DNA of 21,785 nt, taken from IMG/VR virus record IMGVR_UViG_3300009441_000058, positions 1 through 21,785 of that record; one strand, 5' to 3'. This stretch comes from a virus. The translations under genes were made by a program, and so were the position numbers. Below are positions 14,833 through 21,785 of the stretch, piece by piece; positions within the stretch are counted from its first letter, which is position 1, and each line of letters opens with the position of its first letter. Below the pieces are notes generated by a model that was given only the letters and a program-made list of their open reading frames with translations, ran no database searches and had not been told where the DNA came from.

Positions 14833-17800
14833 ATGGCAATTGGTCGCATATCGGGTCCTCTCTTAAAGGAAAACCTCCTACGTAATGGGACGGATTTGGC
14901 CTTTGAGACAGACCTTTTATATTTAGATGTAACAAATCGTCGAATCGGTGTAAAAACCACTAGTCCTCAATACGCATTAGACATTGTAGGCACTGCAAGA
15001 GTTACCGACTTAGAAATTACAAATACTACATTCCAAGTAGGTAATGTAACAATCAACGGTGCTACTAGCACTATTTCAACTACTGCACAAGAATTTTCAA
15101 TAGCTACTGCTGACAATACTATTGTTGGTAACAGAGTTATTGTAGGCGACTTAGAACTTAATAACAACTTTATTGAAAACACAAATACTAACAGTGATTT
15201 GTTTATTCGTGCAAACGGAACTGGTGAAATTAACATTATTGGTAACACTACTGTTAATGGTAATCTACATGCTACTGGAAATATTAGTGCAGACGGCAAT
15301 ATTACTATTGGTAGTGATGACACTGATAACATTTTTATTAATGCAGATATTGCTAGTGATCTTATGCCAGACATTGACAACACGTACAATATCGGTACAT
15401 CATCAAAGCGTTGGGCAACTGGTAACTTTGCTAACGTAACAACAAATACACTAACAACAAATGACCTAGACTTTGGTGCTATTGATTTAATTAGTACTCC
15501 GGGCAATTTGATATACGTTGCTACAAACGGTAGTGATTCTAGAACAGGAACACACCCGCAAGATCCGGTTGCGACTATTGCAAAAGGTTTAGAACTTGCT
15601 GGCCTACACGATACAGTTTACATTTATCCAGGACAATATCAAGAAGCATTTCCATTAACTGTTCCACAAGGTGTTACAGTAAGAGGGCACAGTTTACGTG
15701 CAGTTGAGATTTCTCCAACAAGTGGAACACAAAGCAACGATGCATTTTTAATGCAAGGCGACTCAGCAGTTGAAGATGTTACACTTAAAGATTTTTATTA
15801 TAATAGCGGAGCAAACACAGGACACGGTTTCCGTTTTGCTAACAACGTTAGAATTTATGAAAGATCACCATACATAAGAAACGTTAGTGTAATCACAAAA
15901 GGTACAACAACTAGTACTGATGATCCAAGAGGATTTGCAAGTGGTGACGCAGGTAAAGGTTGTTTCATTGATGGTGCAGTTGCACATTCAGATTCAAGAG
16001 AAGCCGCAATGCTTTTCCACAGTGTAACATTTATTACTCCAGGAGTTAGTGGACTTAAAGTTACTAATGGCGCAAGGGTAGAATGGTTAAATTGCTTTAC
16101 ATACTTTGCAGACAAGGGTATTGAAATACTTGAGGGTGCTAGTGGACTTAAAGGCGATGGAAAAACAAAAATTAAATATAGCGGATTTGCTGGAACAGCA
16201 GTAGCCGCAGGGCAAAATATTGTTCTTAAAGACGCAGGCGGCGCAACATTAGCAACAGCCGCAATTGAATCAATTGATACTAATACTGTAATTATTGATG
16301 GTAAAGCAACTGGATTTATTAAGCCATTAAGTAGAGCTAAGAAAACTGTTACAGCAGTTGGTAACGCTCAAGTTTCTACAGGAACTCCTATAAAGTTTGG
16401 AACAGGAATTGGATTATTTGACGGCACAGGCGATAGATTCTCACTAACTTCTGCGAGTGATTTTGGCTTTGGCACAGGTGACTTTAGTGTAGAAGGGGTA
16501 ATTTATATCTCAGATGACACTGGTACAGAAATGATGTTTGACTTTAGAGCAGGCTCGGCTACTGACAATGCATTAAATTTTTACACAGTTGATAGAGTTC
16601 CAAAAATTAACATTGGTACTACTTCAATTATGGCTCCGGCTATTACACTTATTAATACTACTTTTTATCATATTATGATTTCGAGAGTTGGTACAACAAT
16701 TAAGTTCTTTGTTGACGGAGTACAGCAAGCTACTGCATCAAATAATACTAATTTAGGAACAACTAAGCCATTAATTATTGGTTCGGACTACGCAGGCGTA
16801 AATGGTTTTGCAGGACGTATTGACGACTTCCGTGTTAGAAAAGGAGCAGGTCAAGCATCTGCATTTACTAATCCAACTAGTGCTTCAATAGTTGATCAAT
16901 ACACTGTATTAAAATTAGATTTTGACGAAGACAGTGGATCACAAGTACTTGTTGATAATGATACATTTATTCAAGACGTTGAGTTTAGCGGAGGCGGCAC
17001 TGCTACAGCATTAACATTTATTGATCACTCGGACTTTGGTGGTGAAATTAGAAGTATTGCAAGTGCAAGTGTTTACGGTAATTACGGTATTCACGGAACA
17101 GGCAGTGGTTCGATTGTGTATGCTATTGGGATGAACTTAGCTTACATTGGCACAGGTAAAGACGTTACTAATGATGTAACTGAAGTTATCCAAGCAAACG
17201 AAGTTGTTGCTAACAGCGATGCAAATATATACTTTAGTACAGTTGACCACAAAGGTGACTTTAGAGTAGGCGATTTATTTAGAGTTAACCAAGAAACAGG
17301 CGAAGTAACATTTACTAACGCAGAATTCTTATTTAATAACAACCAAGGTATTACGTTTACTGACGGTACAAACACAACGATTATTGATGGCACAAAGGTT
17401 GAAGCTGGAAATATTAGAGTTAGCGGAAATACTATTAGTAGTACTAGCGGCGATATTAATATTAACAGTTCAACAGGCAACATTAATTTACAAGACAACG
17501 TTAATATTACTGGTAACTTAGATGTAACTGGCAATGTAACAGTTGGCGGAAATATTACACTCGGCGACGAAGATACTGACACAATTAATATCAACGCAAG
17601 AATTGACAGTGACATTGTTCCAAATGTTGACGATACATATAAGTTAGGAACAACATTACTTAATTGGTCAGAAATAAATGTTGGCAAGGTATTTGTCGAT
17701 GATATTATTATTGACAACGATACTATTACTACAAATGCAAGTAATGGCGATATTAATGTTACACCAAACGGAGTTGGCCAAGTTATTATTGATCAACTAC

Positions 17801-18549
17801 AACTTAGTGATAACATTATTGCTAACCTAAGTGGCGACATCATATTAGATCCAAGTAGTGAGTCTGTAACAATCGATGCTACAGGAGCATTAATACTTCC
17901 TAAGGGTACAACAGCACAGCGTCCTGGATCACCAATTACTGGTATGATTAGATATAACACTGATACTAGTGTTTTTGAAGCATATGACGGAAGCTGGATC
18001 CAGCTAGGCGGAGTATACGATGTTGATAGAGATACATACATTACACCCGAGTTAACACCGGGCGCCAACGATAATACACTAAGATTTTATGCAGGTGGTT
18101 CGCTTGTAGCTGATGTAAATACAGAACGATTTAACGTAGCAAGACTTGAAGTAGATGACATTGCTATACACGATAATGTTTTAGAAACAATTACTACTAA
18201 CGAAGATTTAGTTTTACGTGCAAACGGCAGTGGTTTTGTAACAATTGAAAACTTTAGTTTTAACGGAAATGTGATAACTAATACTATAGACGGTGCTGTT
18301 ACTACTTTAAAACAAGCAGGATCAGGATACTTTAAAGTTGAAGGAACAGGCGGATTTGTTATTCCTGTTGGTAACAACGCTAACAGGCATCCTAGTCCAG
18401 AACTTGGAATGATGCGGTATAACACAGTTGAAGACAGAGTAGAAATATACGATGTCGGCAATAACTGGGTTTCGGTTGCAGGTGCTACAGGTGCTGTTAC
18501 ATTTAATGATGCAGAGGAAATTGCAATAAAACTTGCATTACTATTATAG
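14833..18549 (+). CDS. Giant tail fibre/adhesin with beta-helix and LamG-like insert (1238 aa)
   Basis: This is a paralog of the preceding fibre. The N-terminus IGRISGPLLKENLLRNGTDL aligns with that of the 1349-aa protein. A module NITIGSDDTDNIFINADIAS...DNTYNIGTSSKRW (from ~residue 153) recurs near residue 907 (NITLGDEDTDTININARIDS...DDTYKLGTTLLNW). The beta-helix starts at ~226 (IYVATNGSDSRTGTHPQDP) and shares YIYPGQYQEAFPLTV, DFYYNSGANTG and DPRGFASGDAGKG with the paralog. It is interrupted at ~438-731 by an insert; residues ~507-700 of this look like a LamG/concanavalin-type jelly roll (FDGTGDRFSL, FSVEGVIYI, IKFFVDGVQQATASN, GFAGRIDDFRVRKG). Two PKGT-type modules close the protein (from ~1022 and ~1177). 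The ribosome binding site is AAGGAGAG. It is probably a carbohydrate-recognising host-range fibre. Confidence 0.82.
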   Translation: MAIGRISGPLLKENLLRNGTDLAFETDLLYLDVTNRRIGVKTTSPQYALDIVGTARVTDLEITNTTFQVGNVTINGATSTISTTAQEFSIATADNTIVGNRVIVGDLELNNNFIENTNTNSDLFIRANGTGEINIIGNTTVNGNLHATGNISADGNITIGSDDTDNIFINADIASDLMPDIDNTYNIGTSSKRWATGNFANVTTNTLTTNDLDFGAIDLISTPGNLIYVATNGSDSRTGTHPQDPVATIAKGLELAGLHDTVYIYPGQYQEAFPLTVPQGVTVRGHSLRAVEISPTSGTQSNDAFLMQGDSAVEDVTLKDFYYNSGANTGHGFRFANNVRIYERSPYIRNVSVITKGTTTSTDDPRGFASGDAGKGCFIDGAVAHSDSREAAMLFHSVTFITPGVSGLKVTNGARVEWLNCFTYFADKGIEILEGASGLKGDGKTKIKYSGFAGTAVAAGQNIVLKDAGGATLATAAIESIDTNTVIIDGKATGFIKPLSRAKKTVTAVGNAQVSTGTPIKFGTGIGLFDGTGDRFSLTSASDFGFGTGDFSVEGVIYISDDTGTEMMFDFRAGSATDNALNFYTVDRVPKINIGTTSIMAPAITLINTTFYHIMISRVGTTIKFFVDGVQQATASNNTNLGTTKPLIIGSDYAGVNGFAGRIDDFRVRKGAGQASAFTNPTSASIVDQYTVLKLDFDEDSGSQVLVDNDTFIQDVEFSGGGTATALTFIDHSDFGGEIRSIASASVYGNYGIHGTGSGSIVYAIGMNLAYIGTGKDVTNDVTEVIQANEVVANSDANIYFSTVDHKGDFRVGDLFRVNQETGEVTFTNAEFLFNNNQGITFTDGTNTTIIDGTKVEAGNIRVSGNTISSTSGDININSSTGNINLQDNVNITGNLDVTGNVTVGGNITLGDEDTDTININARIDSDIVPNVDDTYKLGTTLLNWSEINVGKVFVDDIIIDNDTITTNASNGDINVTPNGVGQVIIDQLQLSDNIIANLSGDIILDPSSESVTIDATGALILPKGTTAQRPGSPITGMIRYNTDTSVFEAYDGSWIQLGGVYDVDRDTYITPELTPGANDNTLRFYAGGSLVADVNTERFNVARLEVDDIAIHDNVLETITTNEDLVLRANGSGFVTIENFSFNGNVITNTIDGAVTTLKQAGSGYFKVEGTGGFVIPVGNNANRHPSPELGMMRYNTVEDRVEIYDVGNNWVSVAGATGAVTFNDAEEIAIKLALLL

Positions 18550-18558
18550 GGAAAAAAG

Positions 18559-18888
18559 ATGGCAACGAATTTTAAAAATATCATAGGAAAAGAAGTAGGC
18601 ACAAGCCGGGTAGCAGTTTATACAACTCCTGCCGCTACTAGTGCAACTGTTATCGGAATGAATATCGCTAATTTAACAAGTGGCATGGTAAGTGCTACCC
18701 TTGAAGTTGGTGACGAAGCAAGTTCGATTGGTGTACTAATTAAAGGGATGCCTATTCCTCCTAATACTGCAATGAAGCCAATTGGCAAGGGTGAGAAAAT
18801 TGTTCTTGATGCAGGTAACGTATTATACGTTACGTCGGATACAACTGAATCACTTGATGTGATTCTTAGCTTAGTGGAGATTGTATAA
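18559..18888 (+). CDS. Small virion-associated beta protein (paralog of the 9758 product)
   Basis: The 109-aa product, MATNFKNIIGKEVGTSRVAV..., is predicted all-beta with a hydrophobic C-terminal block KIVLDAGNVLYVTSDTTESL followed by DVILSLVEIV. This parallels the end of the 114-aa protein encoded at 9758. It has no enzymatic or membrane motif. The start follows GGGAAAAAAG by a few bases, and its TAA overlaps the next ATG by one base (TAATG at 18886-18890), so translation of the two is coupled. It lies between two giant fibres and is likely a virion component; its exact place is unknown. Confidence 0.7.
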   Translation: MATNFKNIIGKEVGTSRVAVYTTPAATSATVIGMNIANLTSGMVSATLEVGDEASSIGVLIKGMPIPPNTAMKPIGKGEKIVLDAGNVLYVTSDTTESLDVILSLVEIV

Positions 18889-19247
18889 TGTCAGATAACT
18901 TTTTAGGTCAAAGCATACAAAATATGATTGACCAAACAGATGCAAGATATTTTTATGGATTGCGTAGAACAGACGACGGTGAATTGTATGTAGCTAAAGT
19001 TGATCAGCTTACAAGTCATGATAGTATTGCAATTAACGCTGAAGGCGATCCAACAGATAACTATGAAGACTTTGATCAAGGTGAAAATTTCTTTGAAGGA
19101 AGAAATGTAAACCACGAGAGGCTTTATAAGAATTTAAATTATGAACAATTTAGATGGGATAACAGAAATATTAGTTACTATATTGACGATAGCGGAAATT
19201 TAGTAGCACGAATTAACGAAGATTACACATACCCAACGGGTGTATAA
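18888..19247 (+). CDS. Conserved small virion protein
   Basis: The 119-aa product, MSDNFLGQSIQNMIDQTDAR..., is acidic and rich in Tyr, Asp and Asn. It contains YFYGLRRTDDGELYVAKVDQ, a central FDQGENFFEGRNVNHE motif and a C-terminal ISYYIDDSGNLVARINEDYTYP. I recall closely similar small proteins from marine T4-like phages, usually called virion structural or hypothetical. The ATG overlaps the previous stop codon by one base. A late promoter octamer overlaps its own stop codon and starts the next transcription unit. Function cannot be stated beyond a probable structural role. Confidence 0.7.
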   Translation: MSDNFLGQSIQNMIDQTDARYFYGLRRTDDGELYVAKVDQLTSHDSIAINAEGDPTDNYEDFDQGENFFEGRNVNHERLYKNLNYEQFRWDNRNISYYIDDSGNLVARINEDYTYPTGV

Positions 19248-19250
19248 ATA
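19243..19250 (+). promoter_or_regulatory. T4-type late promoter (TATAAATA) overlapping a stop codon
   Basis: This is a perfect octamer overlapping the TAA at 19245-19247 and ending 17 bases before the ATG at 19268. It predicts a short leader of about 12 bases that contains the GAAGG/GAG ribosome binding region. Confidence 0.7.
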
Positions 19251-19267
19251 CTTAGAAGGTTGAGAAA

Positions 19268-21785
19268 ATGGCAGAATTTAAACTAAGCAGAATAAGATTT
19301 AATTGGAAAGGCACGTGGACAGGCGGCTCAGACTATATCGTTGATGATATGATCGAGTACCAAGGGTTTACATATGTTGCTTTACGAACACACACTGGCG
19401 CTACATTTTATAATGATCTTGCAGGTACTGATGTTACACCGGCATTACCAAAATGGAAAAAACAGTCAGAAGGTAAAGTTTGGAAAAATGGTTGGGCTAC
19501 AAGCACGATATACGCAGTAGGTAATATTGTAAAATACGGTGCTAGTATTTACGAATGTACTGAGTCTCATACTTCTGCCGCAACATTTGCTTCAGGCACA
19601 GACGGACTAGTTGCTGACATTGGAAAATGGACACTAGTTGCTGTTTCGTCAGCAGACTGGAAGTACAACTGGACAGTTAGCACACTATACAGAACAAACG
19701 ATCTAGTACGTTACAATGGTAAAGTTTACAAAGCTGTTAATCAGCACGTATCTGCCGCAACAACACTTGCAGGCTTAGAAGCTAACCAAGGAGATTGGGC
19801 AACACTATCTGATAGTGATACTTGGAGAGCAAACTGGTCAATTGGTGTACGTTATCGTATAAACGATATTGTAAAATACGGCGGCATTGTTTACCAATGT
19901 GTTCAAGGACACACTTCGGCTGATAACGCAACGCTAGGTTTAGAAGAAGATCAATCCAAGTGGGCTGTACAACTTGACGGTATTGAGTATGTTGCTATAT
20001 CAACAACAGACGAAGATGGTGTTGTAACAATTTCATCAGAGTGGGTTTCATCTTACAGATATAAGAAAAATGATATCGTAAAGCGTGGCGGAAACTTGAT
20101 GCAGTGTATACTAGGTCATACGTCATCAACAGGGTCAAACGGATTTAATACTGATTATGCGGCCAATAACTGGACAACATATCTTCCAGGTAGTGAATAC
20201 GAAGGAGTATGGGCTGATAACGTTTACTATCAACCAGGCGATACTGTACTATACGGCGGATACATTTATAAAGCAGTTACATTTAACTTTGCATTAGCAC
20301 CAAGTACATATACAACTGATTGGAATTTAACTTTTGAAGGTTATAAATTTAGGCAAGATTGGAACGCCGAAGATGGCGACAGTTCATTTGTAAATTACAA
20401 AACAGGTGATATGGTTCGTCATTCAGGAAGTTTATATATTGCTATTCAAGATAGTACAAACTTACAACCTGATGCATGGCCTGCATATTGGGAACAAATT
20501 ATAGATGGTCGTCAATACAGAAACTTCTGGGAAGACAATGTTGAATATTTTCCAGGAGATATTGTTACTTGGCAAGGGACTGCATATCTTGCACTAACAT
20601 ATCATAGATCAACAGAATCGGCTTCTAGACCCGATATGGACATTAACCAACCAGATCAAAATTACTGGAAAGTAATGATTCTTGGTACACTAACTAACAA
20701 GTTAGCAAGACGCGGTGACTTAAAAACATTTGAAGATCAAGACTCAACTGCAATAGACACACAACGACTTGCAATTGGCTCAACTGGTCAAGCATTAAGA
20801 GTTACAGGAACAGTTCCGGCATGGGACTCACTTGATCTACAAGCAAAACTTTATTATGTATCAACTAATGGCATTGATGATGCAACACAAGGCGGCACAT
20901 TAAACGCTCCGTTTAGAACAATTAGATTTACAATGGCGTACTTGTTAGCAGACCAGGCTCACAGAGTTGGCCAAGGTGCAACTGTAAAATGTATGTCAGG
21001 TGAGTTTGCTGAAATTCTTCCAATTAGTATTCCAAGTAAAGTTGCACTTGTTGGTGCTGAATTAAGAACAACAACGATTCGTCCAGCAGTTTCTACTGAT
21101 GTTGTATTAGGTGAGAGAACTTACATCAACGGTGTTGTACAACCTCAATTAGTACTAAGTGTTGGAGATGATAACGTTAGATCAAATATGTTCTATGTTA
21201 GAAACGGCAGTGGACTTAGAGATTGTACACTTACAGGACTTACTGGAGCACTAGTAGGACCAAACTCATACGGAACTAAGCGACCAACAGGCGGCGCATT
21301 TGTGTCACTTGACCCTGGTACAGGACCGGACGACACAAGTGTTTGGATTGCAGATGCTAATAAAATGCAATATACACCAACGGCAGGTACATACGCTCCG
21401 GCATCTGGTGTAATGACATTAACTATTCCTTCTGCAGAATATACACCTACAACAGGAACAACTTATGATCCAGCAAACGGGTTAATGACAATAGAATTTG
21501 GAACAGTACACGGATTACAGCCAAAAGAAGAAATTAGCTTTGATCCTAACAGTTTAACATTTACATGTGCAAAAGATGATTTTTTAACAAATCATACATA
21601 TCCAAGAATAACAGATCCTGCATACGGTGAAAAACGTAAAATTATTGCAGTTACGCCTACAAGCATTGTAGTAAATGTTGGAGTTAATCCAGACGGAGTT
21701 TACGAACACAGGTTTGTTAGTGCTACTAACGACTCAATAAATTGGTCTCACAATATTACACCAGGACAATCAGTAAGTATAGATG
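19268..21785 (+). CDS. Large fibre with eight tandem CBM-like modules and a beta-helix (3' truncated)
   Basis: The frame is open from ATG 19268 through the right edge (839 complete codons seen). Residues ~12-472 hold eight repeats of about 50-60 aa with the pattern W-x(4-8)-Y-x(3)-D/G-D/N-I/V-V-x-Y-G-G-x-x-Y-x-A/C-x(4)-H-T/S, ending in a Trp. Examples are WSIGVRYRINDIVKYGG and WADNVYYQPGDTVLYGG. This resembles carbohydrate-binding modules of families 5/12 found in chitinases and phage adhesins. From ~residue 535 a beta-helix-like domain follows (LYYVSTNGIDDATQGGTLNA, PFRTIRFTMAYLL). Later come two YTPTxGTYxPAxGxMT repeats and a SLTFTCAKDDFLTNHTYPRI block that I recall from marine phage fibres. 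It has its own late promoter. It is likely a glycan-binding fibre or baseplate adhesin; the C-terminal domain is outside the window. Confidence 0.8.
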   Translation, partial: MAEFKLSRIRFNWKGTWTGGSDYIVDDMIEYQGFTYVALRTHTGATFYNDLAGTDVTPALPKWKKQSEGKVWKNGWATSTIYAVGNIVKYGASIYECTESHTSAATFASGTDGLVADIGKWTLVAVSSADWKYNWTVSTLYRTNDLVRYNGKVYKAVNQHVSAATTLAGLEANQGDWATLSDSDTWRANWSIGVRYRINDIVKYGGIVYQCVQGHTSADNATLGLEEDQSKWAVQLDGIEYVAISTTDEDGVVTISSEWVSSYRYKKNDIVKRGGNLMQCILGHTSSTGSNGFNTDYAANNWTTYLPGSEYEGVWADNVYYQPGDTVLYGGYIYKAVTFNFALAPSTYTTDWNLTFEGYKFRQDWNAEDGDSSFVNYKTGDMVRHSGSLYIAIQDSTNLQPDAWPAYWEQIIDGRQYRNFWEDNVEYFPGDIVTWQGTAYLALTYHRSTESASRPDMDINQPDQNYWKVMILGTLTNKLARRGDLKTFEDQDSTAIDTQRLAIGSTGQALRVTGTVPAWDSLDLQAKLYYVSTNGIDDATQGGTLNAPFRTIRFTMAYLLADQAHRVGQGATVKCMSGEFAEILPISIPSKVALVGAELRTTTIRPAVSTDVVLGERTYINGVVQPQLVLSVGDDNVRSNMFYVRNGSGLRDCTLTGLTGALVGPNSYGTKRPTGGAFVSLDPGTGPDDTSVWIADANKMQYTPTAGTYAPASGVMTLTIPSAEYTPTTGTTYDPANGLMTIEFGTVHGLQPKEEISFDPNSLTFTCAKDDFLTNHTYPRITDPAYGEKRKIIAVTPTSIVVNVGVNPDGVYEHRFVSATNDSINWSHNITPGQSVSID
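19300..20685 (+). repeat. Eight tandem CBM5/12-like protein modules
   Basis: These are degenerate in-frame protein repeats with one aromatic-rich unit per ~170 bases. Approximate unit openings are WKGTWTGGSDY, WKNGWATSTIY, WKYNWTVSTLY, WRANWSIGVRY, SEWVSSYRY, YEGVWADNVYY, FRQDWNAEDGD and YRNFWEDNVEY. DNA identity between units is low, so this is an old amplification. Confidence 0.75.
21371..21495 (+). repeat. Duplicated YTPTxGTY motif in the fibre
   Basis: YTPTAGTYAPASGVMTLTI and YTPTTGTTYDPANGLMTIEF are consecutive units of about 21 residues, clearly duplicated at protein level. Similar repeats recur in fibres of marine T4-like phages, to my knowledge. Confidence 0.65.

Noticed and set aside
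14967-15506. 179-aa antisense frame in the 14833 fibre gene
   Set aside because: It is a long frame by chance in AT-rich repetitive coding sequence; no start signal, and it is fully inside a well supported gene. The frames at 17142-17717 and 18087-18602 are rejected for the same reason.
10644-21785. Diversity-generating retroelement variable repeats in the fibre genes
   Set aside because: No reverse transcriptase, template repeat or A-specific mutated repeat pair is visible in the window; the fibre similarities are ordinary paralogy.

Overview
This window is a continuous piece of a tailed phage genome of the T4-like myovirus type, AT-rich, with every supported gene on the + strand. The order portal (gp20), small core-region proteins, prohead protease (gp21), scaffold (gp22), major capsid protein (gp23) is the classic T4 head cassette. 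The large fibre and adhesin-like genes after it resemble those of marine T4-like phages that infect cyanobacteria or SAR11-type bacteria. No photosynthesis gene, tRNA, integrase or host-taxon marker is present, so the host cannot be named from this window.

Layout. Bases 1-1387 hold the C-terminal part of a tape-measure-like structural protein that is cut by the left edge. Bases 1412-7953 are the head module: gp20, a 79-aa conserved small protein, a 199-aa sialyltransferase/DUF115-like protein that looks like an accessory insert, an extremely acidic gp67/68-like core protein, gp21, gp22 and an unusually short gp23. A strong rho-independent terminator (7978-8008) closes the module. Bases 8026-21785 are a virion surface module: a 206-aa putative decoration protein, a 316-aa fibre-like protein, two small proteins, two very large paralogous beta-helix fibres (1349 and 1238 aa), two more small proteins, and a third large fibre that runs off the right edge. 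That last protein begins with eight tandem carbohydrate-binding-like modules followed by a beta-helix.

Expression. T4-type late promoter octamers (TATAAATA or one-base variants) precede the units starting at 8120, 10644, 14833 and 19268, and possibly 4106. Two of these units (8120 and 14833) have 80-120 base leaders full of hairpins. The 14833 leader contains mutually exclusive pairings. Within units, genes are close-packed with AAGGAG-type ribosome binding sites.

Most notable points: (1) by manual scan the pentamer GCWGC (GCAGC/GCTGC) is absent from the whole window, and about 34 Ala-Ala steps all use GCG or GCC as first codon, which suggests selection against a restriction or methylation target; (2) the two giant fibre paralogs share one beta-helix chassis but carry different inserted domains (an EF-hand/dockerin-like segment and an unusual YLDNNFDG/ARGG/AWYT domain in one, a LamG-like lectin fold in the other); (3) a putative sugar-transfer enzyme sits inside the head-assembly operon; (4) the structured leader before 14833 could act as an RNA switch or a 5'-stabilising element. 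I see no CRISPR array, insertion sequence or RNA gene, and no gene-free stretch longer than about 170 bases.
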